This document shows, one piece after another, positions 29,827 through 37,444 of a stretch of 46,319 nucleotides of DNA; position 1 is the first letter of the stretch, and every line of letters begins with the position of its first letter. A program made the translations under genes and the position numbers. A model generated the notes under the pieces. The model was not told the origin of the DNA. It worked only from the letters and a program-made list of their open reading frames with translations, and made no database searches. Where the stretch lies: NCBI GenBank assembly GCA_020859945.1, contig JAJBVG010000069.1:1-46319 (forward strand), read 5' to 3'. The stretch is from Clostridiales bacterium (GTDB taxonomy: Bacteria > Bacillota > Clostridia > Oscillospirales > Oscillospiraceae).

Positions 29827-31096
29827 TTGTGGTTTTCTGATAGAGCAGCGCCAGCACGATACCAAGCACGGCCAGTCCCCCCGCGATGAGGAAAGCACCG
29901 CTGTAGCTGCCGGTGGAGGTGAGAACTTTTCCCACCACCGACGGTCCCAGGCACCCGGCCAGAGCAAAGCCGATAAACATAATGCCGTAGTTGACGCTGT
30001 TGTTCTTTGCCCCGAACTGGTCGGCGGTGAAGCCGGGATAGACCCCCATCAGCGCGCCGAAGCAGATGCCCATGATGGACACCCCGGCGATAAACTGAGC
30101 CACTCCGCCGGTGCCGGTGGTCAGCAGGATAACCAGCCCGACAATTTCCAGCAGAAAAGCGGCCAGAAGCACTGTCACCCGGCCAAACCGGTCCGAGAGG
30201 GAACCGGCCACCACCCGTCCGGCGGCGTTGAACAGCGCCAGGACGGAGACCACCATAGCCGCAAGCCCCGCGCCCATGCCGGTAATGGACTGGGCCATGG
30301 GGGACGCCTGAGAGGTGATCATCAGGCCGCTGAACGCACCGCACATCAGCATGAAGATCATCATGTAAAACGTGGGGTCGGCCAGCATTTCCCGCCAGTT
30401 TTTGTCGTTGGAGAGGACAGCCCCGCCCTGCGCCGTCTTGCAGGGAGGCACGGAGTGCCGGAAGTGCCGCTTGACGGCGGGCTGATACCCGGCGGGGCAG
30501 TAGTTTTCGGGGCATTTCAGGATGAACTGGGAGAACACGCCCACGATGAGGACAAACGCCACGCCCAGCACGATAAACGCCTGGCTGATGCCCGCGCCGG
30601 AGATGAGCAGGTTGGCGACGGGCGGTACCAGCACCGAACTGAGGCCATAGGTGGCGGTGGCGATGCCGCCGATGAGTCCCCGCTTGTCGGGGAAAAATTT
30701 GACCGAGTTGTTGATGGTGCAGCCGTAGGCCAGTCCCATGCCCAGGCCGCAGCCCAGGCCATAGGTGACGACGAGCATGGGGATGCTGGTGGCGAAGCCG
30801 CTGGCCAGCATCCCGCCGCCGAACAGCAGCCCACCGGCAAAGACCACCCACCGGGGACCCAGCTTGTCGTTGATGTAGCCGCCGGAAATCATGGTGATGG
30901 GGCCGACGGAGTTGGCCACGGTGTAGACGATGGAGAGGCTGGCGGAGGCCAGCTCCCCGCCGGAAAGGGCGCTGAGCTTCTCCGCCAGGGGCGAAGCGAA
31001 CACGCTCCAGGCGTAGATGGAGCCGATGCACAGGTTGATGAGACAGCTGGCCACCAGCACCAGCCACCGGCGGCTGTCCAGATTTTTCTCTTTCAT
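29822..31096 (-). CDS. OFA-type MFS transporter
   Basis: A 424-aa, 12-helix carrier of the oxalate/formate antiporter-like MFS family (SIYAWSVFASPLAEKL, GGYINDKLGPRWVVFAGGLL, CGLGMGLAYGCTINNSVKFF). It probably exchanges small organic anions across the membrane. The central loop (about 200-225) contains the odd stretch QPAVKRHFRHSVPPCKTA, encoded by a short repeat also found in two other genes here. AAGGAAAAG precedes the ATG. It lies between the GPH symporter and the OYE-type reductase on one strand, so a substrate or product of that reductase is a candidate cargo. The stop codon is provided by repeat copy A. Confidence 0.9.
   Translation of the reverse strand: MKEKNLDSRRWLVLVASCLINLCIGSIYAWSVFASPLAEKLSALSGGELASASLSIVYTVANSVGPITMISGGYINDKLGPRWVVFAGGLLFGGGMLASGFATSIPMLVVTYGLGCGLGMGLAYGCTINNSVKFFPDKRGLIGGIATATYGLSSVLVPPVANLLISGAGISQAFIVLGVAFVLIVGVFSQFILKCPENYCPAGYQPAVKRHFRHSVPPCKTAQGGAVLSNDKNWREMLADPTFYMMIFMLMCGAFSGLMITSQASPMAQSITGMGAGLAAMVVSVLALFNAAGRVVAGSLSDRFGRVTVLLAAFLLEIVGLVILLTTGTGGVAQFIAGVSIMGICFGALMGVYPGFTADQFGAKNNSVNYGIMFIGFALAGCLGPSVVGKVLTSTGSYSGAFLIAGGLAVLGIVLALLYQKTTN
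30440..30478 (-). repeat. Coding-embedded short repeat, copy 1 (in the MFS gene)
   Basis: Coding strand GCCGTCAAGCGGCACTTCCG (complement of 30459-30478) and, 11 bases on, CTCCCTGC. The 20-mer is identical to that at 42087-42106. It encodes AVKRHFR in the loop between MFS halves. Confidence 0.65.
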
Positions 31097-31121
31097 AAGA
31101 CTTTTCCTTCCTGCCTAGTAC

Positions 31122-31162
31122 AAAGGGTATCAGGAGTATTTCGTCCCCTGATACCCTTTTTT
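31122..31162. terminator. Hairpin between the GPH and MFS genes
   Basis: A 13-bp stem (aaagggtatcagg / cctgataccctttt) with a 12-nt loop. The T-run is on the plus strand (31157-31162), while transcription of both neighbours is on the minus strand, where only TTT follows. Termination of the GPH transcript is possible but weak. Confidence 0.45.
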
Positions 31163-31190
31163 GTTTTGATATGGCGATATTGGCGCACCT

Positions 31191-31300
31191 TTAGCTATTC
31201 GAGCGATTCGCTTTTATCCTGGTGATGCTACCCTTTCAGCTCTGCGCGTTTGGATTGCAACACCTGACTAACAGCTAACAGCTAATAGCTAATGGCTATT
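31191..31300 (+). repeat. AGCTAA-ended intergenic repeat, copy B (shorter)
   Basis: About 110 bp, starting TTAGCTATTCGAGC and ending GACTAACAGCTAACAGCTAA followed by TAGCTAATGGCT. The inside CTGCGCGTTTGGATTGCAAC matches CTGCGCTTTTGGTTTGCAAT of copy C. It ends 3 bp before the stop codon of the GPH symporter gene. Confidence 0.65.
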
Positions 31301-31303
31301 TAC

Positions 31304-32713
31304 TTACTTTTTCCGCTCTTCCAGGTCGGCGTGGATCTGAGGCATTTCCTTATCCAGCTTGTAGAACAGCATGATGATGAAGCAGACAACGATCATCGCC
31401 ACAGGCAGCCAGTTGTACAGGAAGGAGATGGCGCTCTGAGCGGAAGCGGACTGCACCTCGGCAGCACCGTCGTACCCGCCGAAGGCCAGCACCCAGCCCA
31501 GGACCACTTGGCCGATGCCCAGGCCCAACTTCTGAGCGGCGGAGATGGCGGCGTTGCCCATGCCCACGGACTTGACGCCGGTTTTCCACTCGCTGTACTC
31601 CAGCGTGTCGGCCACCATGCCGAAGGCCATGCCGCCGGCTGCGCCCAGACCGATACCCTTCAGGGCGTTAAAGACGATCAGCAGCATCACGTTGGGACCG
31701 CAGAGACCGGTGCCCGCAAAGCCCAGGAGCATTCCCACCAGGCCCAGCTGATAGGTGCGGTGTTTGCCGAACTTCTTCATGAAGAAGGGGGTGAAGAACA
31801 TGGTTGCAAACTGGGAGATGGAAAGGGCGTTGTTCACCGGAGTGTACAGGGAGTAATCGCCCAACACGTCCTTGCAGTAGTAAATGGCTCCGGCGGAGTA
31901 CATGACGATGATGAAAAAGATGACGAACATACAGAAGATCATCGTGACCCAGTACTTGTTGGTCACCAGAGATTTCAGCGCCACCATAGCGGGGATGTCG
32001 TCCTTGGGCTTTTCCTCCTCAGCGGCGGTCTGTACAGCGGTGCGCTCCTTGGTGCCCATGACGCAGATGAGCGCGGAAACTACTACAAAGATACCCACAA
32101 TGATGGTGGCCATGGTCCAGCCCTTCTGGGCCTCAGGGGTGTAGAGGGTGTCGGTCCCGGCGAACCAGACGACCCAGCCCATGAAGAAGGTGTTCATGGT
32201 GATGTTGGCCAGAGTCTGGAAAATCATGCTGATGTTGCCCAGCATACCGTGTTCGTAGCTGTCGTTGGTGGTCAGCGAGATCAGCGAGTTGAAGGGGACA
32301 AACATGGACGTGTAGAACACGGAGTTGACCAGGTTGTAGATGACGAAGATGTAGACGTACTTCACCATTCCGGTGAAGGAGGAGGGGATGCTGAACAACA
32401 GGATCACCGCGATAGCCATTGGTACGCACATCCGCACCAGCCAGACACGGGCCTTGCCCATTTTGGATTTGGTGCCGTCCACGATGCGGCCCATGATCAG
32501 GTCGGAGAACCCGTCAAACAACTTGGAAATGGCGATGATGGTGCTGGCGACCCCCGCGTCCACCAGGGACACGTCGGTCAGGTAGGACATGAAGAATGCG
32601 GACATCATGCCGTTGACCCACGCCATACCGAAGTTGCCGACGCCGTAGCCGATACGGTCGTTCCAGCCCAGTTTGGTGTTGGGGTCGTTGGTTTTGGACG
32701 CAAAATTAAACAT
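31304..32713 (-). CDS. GPH-family sugar:cation symporter
   Basis: A 469-aa, 12-helix carrier of the glycoside-pentoside-hexuronide family (MelB/YicJ group). Seen: LGWNDRIGYGVGNFGMAWVN at the N-terminus, then ISKLFDGFSDLIMGRIVDGT (the conserved D-x-x-D-x-x-M-G-x-x-x-D helix). It takes up a sugar or glycoside with Na+ or H+. AAAGGAG lies upstream of the ATG at 32713. Its promoter has the 21-bp-spaced GGTCGGA repeats shared with the esterase and the GH-A glycosidase, so it belongs to that regulon. The natural sugar may be rhamnose-containing, but that is inferred only from the GH78 nearby. Confidence 0.92.
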   Translation of the reverse strand: MFNFASKTNDPNTKLGWNDRIGYGVGNFGMAWVNGMMSAFFMSYLTDVSLVDAGVASTIIAISKLFDGFSDLIMGRIVDGTKSKMGKARVWLVRMCVPMAIAVILLFSIPSSFTGMVKYVYIFVIYNLVNSVFYTSMFVPFNSLISLTTNDSYEHGMLGNISMIFQTLANITMNTFFMGWVVWFAGTDTLYTPEAQKGWTMATIIVGIFVVVSALICVMGTKERTAVQTAAEEEKPKDDIPAMVALKSLVTNKYWVTMIFCMFVIFFIIVMYSAGAIYYCKDVLGDYSLYTPVNNALSISQFATMFFTPFFMKKFGKHRTYQLGLVGMLLGFAGTGLCGPNVMLLIVFNALKGIGLGAAGGMAFGMVADTLEYSEWKTGVKSVGMGNAAISAAQKLGLGIGQVVLGWVLAFGGYDGAAEVQSASAQSAISFLYNWLPVAMIVVCFIIMLFYKLDKEMPQIHADLEERKK

Positions 32714-32761
32714 TTCTTTCGCTCCTTTGTTTGATATTTTCGTTTTGCTTGCGCTGTATAC

Positions 32762-32825
32762 AGTATACGGATTGGTTGAGCTTTTTGACAGGCGTTATCC
32801 TACCAGAACTTGCCCTTTTCCGACC
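32762..32825 (-). promoter_or_regulatory. Regulon promoter 1: GGTCGGA direct repeats and -10 (GPH gene)
   Basis: On the minus strand GGTCGGA (complement of 32819-32825) and GGTAGGA (complement of 32798-32804) are 21 bp apart. The -10 TATACT (complement of 32762-32767) lies 31 bp from the nearer repeat. There is no good -35. The start near 32755 gives a leader of about 42 nt. Confidence 0.75.
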
Positions 32826-32838
32826 CGATGTGACCGTG

Positions 32839-34392
32839 TCAGTCCTCATAAAACCGGATGTCCTGCCAGGTGTCCATCAGCTCGGTGCGGTCCACCTGCT
32901 CGGTCCGGGTCTCCCGGTCGAAGATGCGCAGCTTGCAGTTGTACCCGGTGTAGCGGGGCCAGTCCTCGCCGGGCGCACCGGTCTTGATGAAGCGCACCCA
33001 ACTGCCGTGCATTTCGTCGATGATGCTGTCCACCAGGGCGTCGTCCTCGCCGTCGAAGATAAACCGGCTGAAATGGAAGTCCCGGTTGCCGAACATGGCG
33101 GGGAGGTCGAAGGCGTGGGAGGCTTTCAGGCCGCTGGCCTCGCCGGATTTCGTCACCAGGTCGTAGCGGTACATCCAAACGTCCGGGGTGTACTGGCGCT
33201 GTCCTTCAGCGACCTTGACGGCGGGGACCTGGAAAGCGTAGTCGGTGCCGAAGTTGATGAATGGCACCCCCACCTTCACCGGCCCCGGCGCGGTGGTCAC
33301 AGATGCGGCGCTGAACTTGTCCTGCCCGTCGAACTGCTTCAGCCAGGCGTCCGCGTTGGGGTGGTAGTAGCGTACAAAGTCAAAAAAGTGGTCGATGTTC
33401 CCGTTTTTCTCAAACATCTGGGCGATCATGCTCCAACTGTTGGGGAAACCGGTCTTTTCCGGGTGGACGAAGGTGGTGCCCTCGTGAGCGTTGCTGCCGA
33501 TGATGAGCTTCACCCCGGCGGCGCTGCCGCTACGGATGGCGTCGATGGGGCGGACGGGCAGCAAATCGTCCTGAATGGGGCCGGGGAGGAACATACCGGG
33601 GTTGCGGTACTGGTGGTGCTCCGCCACGTAGTCGTTTCCTTTCAGGAAGGTGAAGGGGTCGTCGGTGCGGAGCCGGGGCAGGTCGGCCTCCGTCCAGCCC
33701 ATGCCCTCCAGAAAGAGGTCGATGTTCCGCCGGGCCATCTCGTGAGTCACCACGCAGTTGGGCAGGGCGCTCTGGGAAATGGCCTGCTGGAAGGTCCCCT
33801 TGACGGCGGGGCAGGCCATCATATTGACCACCGAGGCGGCCCCGGCGGACTCGCCGCAGATGGTCACCCGCTCCGGGTCGCCGCCGAAGGCGGCGATGTT
33901 CTCGTGGATCCACTGCATGGCTAGAATTTGGTCGGAGAGGCCGCAGTTGCTCTCGAAGTCCTCACAGCCGGGATAGGTAGTGAAGTCGTAAAAGCCCAGC
34001 ACGTTCAGCCGGTACTGGAACACCACATAGACGATGCCCTCCTCCACGAAGGTCTTGCCGTTATAAAGCGGTACGTTGCAGCCGCCGGTGTTGTAGCCGC
34101 CCCCGTGGATGTACACGAAAACCGGGAGGTTTTCTCCCTCCAGCGGGCGCTGAACGTTGATGGTCAGGCAGTCCTCGGCTCCCTTGTACTGGCCCTCGTC
34201 GAACTGCACCGCCTCCGGGCCGTACTCCTTCGCGTCAAAGACGCCGTCCCAGGGCTGGACAGGCCGCGCCCGCTTGAACCGCAGCTCTCCCACGGGCGGC
34301 TGGGCGTAGGGGATGCCCAGGTACTCCATCATGCCGTTACGCTGGTAGCCCCGCACCTTTCCGCTGCTGATGGTGACAATTTGTTCACTCAT
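32839..34392 (-). CDS. Type-B carboxylesterase (PnbA-like)
   Basis: A 517-aa alpha/beta-hydrolase of the carboxylesterase type B family. Start: VRGYQRNGMMEYLGIPYAQP; YIHGGGY forms the oxyanion region; GESAG near residue 180 holds the nucleophile Ser. No signal peptide is seen, so it is cytoplasmic. Family members split esters of aromatic or other acids. Beside a rhamnosidase and ene-reductases it may release acyl groups from plant glycosides, which is inference. GGAGGCAAACGAG precedes the ATG at 34392. Its leader contains repeat copy C, which sits between the regulon promoter and the gene. Confidence 0.9.
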   Translation of the reverse strand: MSEQIVTISSGKVRGYQRNGMMEYLGIPYAQPPVGELRFKRARPVQPWDGVFDAKEYGPEAVQFDEGQYKGAEDCLTINVQRPLEGENLPVFVYIHGGGYNTGGCNVPLYNGKTFVEEGIVYVVFQYRLNVLGFYDFTTYPGCEDFESNCGLSDQILAMQWIHENIAAFGGDPERVTICGESAGAASVVNMMACPAVKGTFQQAISQSALPNCVVTHEMARRNIDLFLEGMGWTEADLPRLRTDDPFTFLKGNDYVAEHHQYRNPGMFLPGPIQDDLLPVRPIDAIRSGSAAGVKLIIGSNAHEGTTFVHPEKTGFPNSWSMIAQMFEKNGNIDHFFDFVRYYHPNADAWLKQFDGQDKFSAASVTTAPGPVKVGVPFINFGTDYAFQVPAVKVAEGQRQYTPDVWMYRYDLVTKSGEASGLKASHAFDLPAMFGNRDFHFSRFIFDGEDDALVDSIIDEMHGSWVRFIKTGAPGEDWPRYTGYNCKLRIFDRETRTEQVDRTELMDTWQDIRFYED

Positions 34393-34413
34393 TCTCGTTT
34401 GCCTCCTTATATG

Positions 34414-34577
34414 AGCTGTTGGCTTTTAGCTATTAGCTCTTAGCTTGGAAGTTCCTGGCCTTTTGCGCTGTGCTTTTTGTTTTCAGCGCTATGGCAGCTG
34501 GTAGCTAGCAGCTCTTTGTTCACAGCGCTGCGCTTTTGGTTTGCAATGCGTAACTAACAGCTAACGGCTAATAGCTT
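34414..34577 (+). repeat. AGCTAA-ended intergenic repeat, copy C, in the esterase leader
   Basis: About 164 bp. The left end is GGCTTTTAGCTATTAGCTCT and the right end GTAACTAACAGCTAACGGCT then AATAGCT, so the two ends are inverted and could fold into a long stem. The inside has CGCTGCGCTTTTGGTTTGCA, close to copy B. Removing it would put the esterase start about 30 nt from its transcription start, as in the two sister promoters. Confidence 0.7.
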
Positions 34578-34591
34578 ATTTACTGTAACTT

Positions 34592-34656
34592 ATTATACCA
34601 ACACCACCATTGGGAGAAATACCGCTTTCCCGACCACCTCTTACCCTAATCCGACC
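34592..34656 (-). promoter_or_regulatory. Regulon promoter 2: GGTCGGA direct repeats and -10 (esterase gene)
   Basis: On the minus strand GGTCGGA (complement of 34650-34656) and GGTCGGG (complement of 34629-34635), 21 bp apart. The -10 TATAAT (complement of 34592-34597) is 32 bp from the nearer repeat. The same site lies upstream of the divergent GH78 promoter and could serve both. Confidence 0.75.
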
Positions 34657-34673
34657 TGTTGCGCAAAAGGGCG

Positions 34674-34702
34674 GTGACAAGTGCGCCGCCCTCTGCTAAA
34701 AT
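34674..34702 (+). promoter_or_regulatory. Promoter of the GH78 gene
   Basis: -35 GTGACA (34674-34679), spacer of 17 bp, -10 TAAAAT (34697-34702). The GGTCGGA repeat pair lies about 50-80 bp upstream of the predicted start near 34709. Confidence 0.55.
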
Positions 34703-34754
34703 AAGAACAGACAGGAGCGCGGCTCCTGTAAGTACAAACAAAGGGGAGTTTCCT

Positions 34755-37376
34755 ATGCTGACGATTTCGCATTTGATGGTCAATGGACTGACCGAGCCTG
34801 TCGGCATTCGTGATTCGATTGAATTGAGCTGGGCGCTGGAATCCGACCAGCGCAATGTGAACCAGACAGGGTATCAAATCCAGCTTTTGGAGGCCGGAAC
34901 GCTGCTCTATGACAGCGGCAGCGTACCCAGCCGCCAGTCCGCACACGTTTCCCTCGCCTGGGACTGGAAAAGCATCACCCGCTACACTCTCCGGGTGCGC
35001 TCTGCCGCAGGAGAAGAACGCAGCCCGTGGGCGGAGACGAGTTTTGTCACCGCATTTCAAACCCCGGAGGAGTGGCGGGGCAGTTTCCGCTCCGCCGAGC
35101 CAGAGGAGGACAAAGACCAAAGCTACGGGACGCTGCTCCGCAGGAGGCTCACCATCTCAAAGGCTGTAAAAGAGGCGTGGCTGGTCTGCTCCGCTCATGG
35201 CATTTACCACGCCTTTCTCAATGGCCAGGCCGTTTCCCCGGACGAGCTGGCCCCCGGCTGGACCAGCTATCACAAGCACCTGCGCTACCAGACCTATGAG
35301 GTCACGTCCCTGCTCCGGCAGGGGAAAAACGCCCTGGGCGTTATGCTGGGGGCCGGGTGGTACAAAGGCATGATGGGCTACAAGCACACCCGCAACAACT
35401 ACGGCACCCGTACCGCCTTCGGCGGGCAGCTCATCCTTCGGTACACGGACGGCACCGAGGAATGGGTCTGCACCGACGAGGACTGGAAGGGCAGCAGGGG
35501 GCCGGTGCTGTTCAGCGAGATTTACGACGGCGAGGTCTACGACGCCCGGCTGGAGCAGCCGGGGTGGACTGAGCCGGGCTTTGACGACAGCGGCTGGTGG
35601 GCGACTGAACCTGTCCCCCGGCCGGTGGAAACGCTGGTGCCCCAGCAGGGTTGCCCGGTGCGGGAGATGGAATGTGTCTCCCCTGTCCGGCTGTTCACCA
35701 CCCCCACAGGCGAGCAGGTCCTCGACTTCGGACAGAATATGGCGGGGTGGTGCGCTTTTACGGTGGAAAACGCCGCCCCTGGCGACGTGGCGGAACTGCT
35801 GTTCTTCGAGACGCTGGACAGCCAGGGCAACGTCTACACAGAAAACCTCCGGGGCATCCGCCCACGGGTGCGCTATATCTGCAAGGGTGAGGCGCGGGAG
35901 CAATTTCGGCCACTGTTCACCTTCCAGGGGTTCCAGTACGCCCAAATCATCTCCTGGCCCGGTACGCCACGGCTGGAACAGTTCCAGGGAAGGGCAGTTT
36001 ACTCCGCCATGGAAGAGACCGCCGCCTTCCGCTGCTCTGACCCGCGGCTGAACCAGCTGTGGCACAACATCCTGTGGGGCATGAAAGGAAACTTTATCGA
36101 CATCCCCACCGACTGCCCCCAGCGGGACGAGCGGCTGGGCTGGACGGGGGACGTGGTGGCCTTTGCCCCCACTTCCTGTCTGCTGATGAACACCGATGCC
36201 TTTTACCGGAAGTGGCTGGCGGATGTCCGGGCAGACCAATTTGAAAACGGAGCCGTCCCCCATGTGGTGCCCGACCTGCTGACGGGTCACATGGAAGGGG
36301 ACTGGCTGCTGGACCAAGACGTTCAGGGCGGGGCCTCCGGCTGGGGAGACGTGACCGTGCTGCTGCCCTGGGCGCTGTACCTGGCCTACGGGGACAAAAC
36401 GGTTCTGGCGGAGCAGATGGACAGTATGCTTCGGTGGCTGGACTTTCTGGAGCGGCACAGCGAGGGCTGTCTGTTCCGGTTCGGGGCGCAGTTCGGGGAC
36501 TGGCTGGCGCTGGACGCCGCCGCAGGCAGCTACAAAGGGGCCACTCCCGACGAGTATTGCAGCGCCGCCTATTACTGTTATGTCACCCGGCTGGTGGGGA
36601 AAATGCTCCGGGTCCTGGGCCGGGAGACCGAGGCCGAAGCGCTGGAGCAAAAGGCCCGGACACTGACGGCGGACTTCCAGAGGCGGTTCTTCACCCCGGA
36701 CGGGCGGCTGACCGTCCCCACCCAGACCGCCCATGTGCTGGCGCTGCGGTTTGACCTGGCGCCGGAGGCGTGGAAACCCCAGGTGGTACAGGGGCTGAAA
36801 GACCTGCTGGCCCAGTCCGGCGGCCACCTGACCACCGGCTTTTTGGGGACGCCCCACATCGCTCCGGTCCTCAGTGAAAACGGCTGTCTGGAGGAAGCCT
36901 ATGCCCTGCTGCTGAAAGAGGACTGTCCCGGCTGGCTCTATCAGGTGAAGGCGGGGGCCACCACGGTCTGGGAGCATTGGGACGGAAAGAAACCCGACGG
37001 GACCATGTGGAGCGCCGATATGAACTCCTTCAACCACTACGCCTATGGGTCCATTGGAGAGTGGATGTTCCGCACCATCGGCGGGCTGGAGTTGGACGAA
37101 AATCGGCCCGGCTATGAACACTTTTTCATCCGGCCCCTGATTGGCGGAGGGCTGGACTTTGCGGAAATTGCCTACCAGAGCAGCTATGGAAAAATTGAAA
37201 TTCAGTGGCACAGAGATGGGGATGTTGTCACGCTGGATGTGACCATTCCACCCAACACCAGTGCCGAAATTCAGCTTGTGCAGGCCCGTGAGGCTCTGGA
37301 CGATGGTGGGCTGGTTTTTGCGGAGCATCAGGCCCGCGCCGGTTCCGGGCAGTGGCGGGTGCGGTATCGGATTTGA
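34755..37376 (+). CDS. GH78 alpha-L-rhamnosidase
   Basis: An 873-aa enzyme of glycoside hydrolase family 78. The N-terminal beta-sandwich domains (about 1-330) include the lectin-like region with APGWTSYHKHLRYQTYEVTS. The (alpha/alpha)6 barrel follows, with DCPQRDERLGWTGD near 455, which holds the catalytic acid region, and TTVWEHWDG near 738, whose Glu is the proposed base. A C-terminal beta domain ends the chain. It releases terminal L-rhamnose from plant glycosides such as rutinosides. There is no signal peptide, so it acts on imported glycosides, perhaps via the GPH symporter. AAGGGGAG precedes the ATG at 34755. It is divergent from the esterase. Confidence 0.93.
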   Translation: MLTISHLMVNGLTEPVGIRDSIELSWALESDQRNVNQTGYQIQLLEAGTLLYDSGSVPSRQSAHVSLAWDWKSITRYTLRVRSAAGEERSPWAETSFVTAFQTPEEWRGSFRSAEPEEDKDQSYGTLLRRRLTISKAVKEAWLVCSAHGIYHAFLNGQAVSPDELAPGWTSYHKHLRYQTYEVTSLLRQGKNALGVMLGAGWYKGMMGYKHTRNNYGTRTAFGGQLILRYTDGTEEWVCTDEDWKGSRGPVLFSEIYDGEVYDARLEQPGWTEPGFDDSGWWATEPVPRPVETLVPQQGCPVREMECVSPVRLFTTPTGEQVLDFGQNMAGWCAFTVENAAPGDVAELLFFETLDSQGNVYTENLRGIRPRVRYICKGEAREQFRPLFTFQGFQYAQIISWPGTPRLEQFQGRAVYSAMEETAAFRCSDPRLNQLWHNILWGMKGNFIDIPTDCPQRDERLGWTGDVVAFAPTSCLLMNTDAFYRKWLADVRADQFENGAVPHVVPDLLTGHMEGDWLLDQDVQGGASGWGDVTVLLPWALYLAYGDKTVLAEQMDSMLRWLDFLERHSEGCLFRFGAQFGDWLALDAAAGSYKGATPDEYCSAAYYCYVTRLVGKMLRVLGRETEAEALEQKARTLTADFQRRFFTPDGRLTVPTQTAHVLALRFDLAPEAWKPQVVQGLKDLLAQSGGHLTTGFLGTPHIAPVLSENGCLEEAYALLLKEDCPGWLYQVKAGATTVWEHWDGKKPDGTMWSADMNSFNHYAYGSIGEWMFRTIGGLELDENRPGYEHFFIRPLIGGGLDFAEIAYQSSYGKIEIQWHRDGDVVTLDVTIPPNTSAEIQLVQAREALDDGGLVFAEHQARAGSGQWRVRYRI

Positions 37377-37400
37377 CACTCTAATCCTTCCCAAAGGGCA

Positions 37401-37428
37401 AAAAAATCCGGGGGCTTCACGCCCCCGG
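37401..37428 (-). terminator. Terminator between the convergent GH78 and GH-A genes
   Basis: Stem CCGGGGGC / GCCCCCGG (37408-37415 with 37421-37428), loop of 5. On the minus strand TTTTTT (complement of 37401-37406) follows, so it mainly ends the GH-A gene transcript. On the plus strand only AAAA follows. Confidence 0.75.
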
Positions 37429-37444
37429 AAAATCATACGGTCGT

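Noticed and set aside
29808-31067. A 419-codon minus-strand frame overlapping the MFS gene
   Set aside because: It is an out-of-frame reading rich in Arg, Gly, His and Pro; the other frame gives a perfect MFS protein.
32756-32768. The 13-bp palindrome GTATACAGTATAC as an operator
   Set aside because: Its minus-strand part is the -10 TATACT at the position predicted from the two sister promoters, which explains it well enough. A second function is not excluded.
29656-34577. AGCTAA-type repeats as a CRISPR array
   Set aside because: Units are 7-8 bp, degenerate and without spacers; no cas genes are present.
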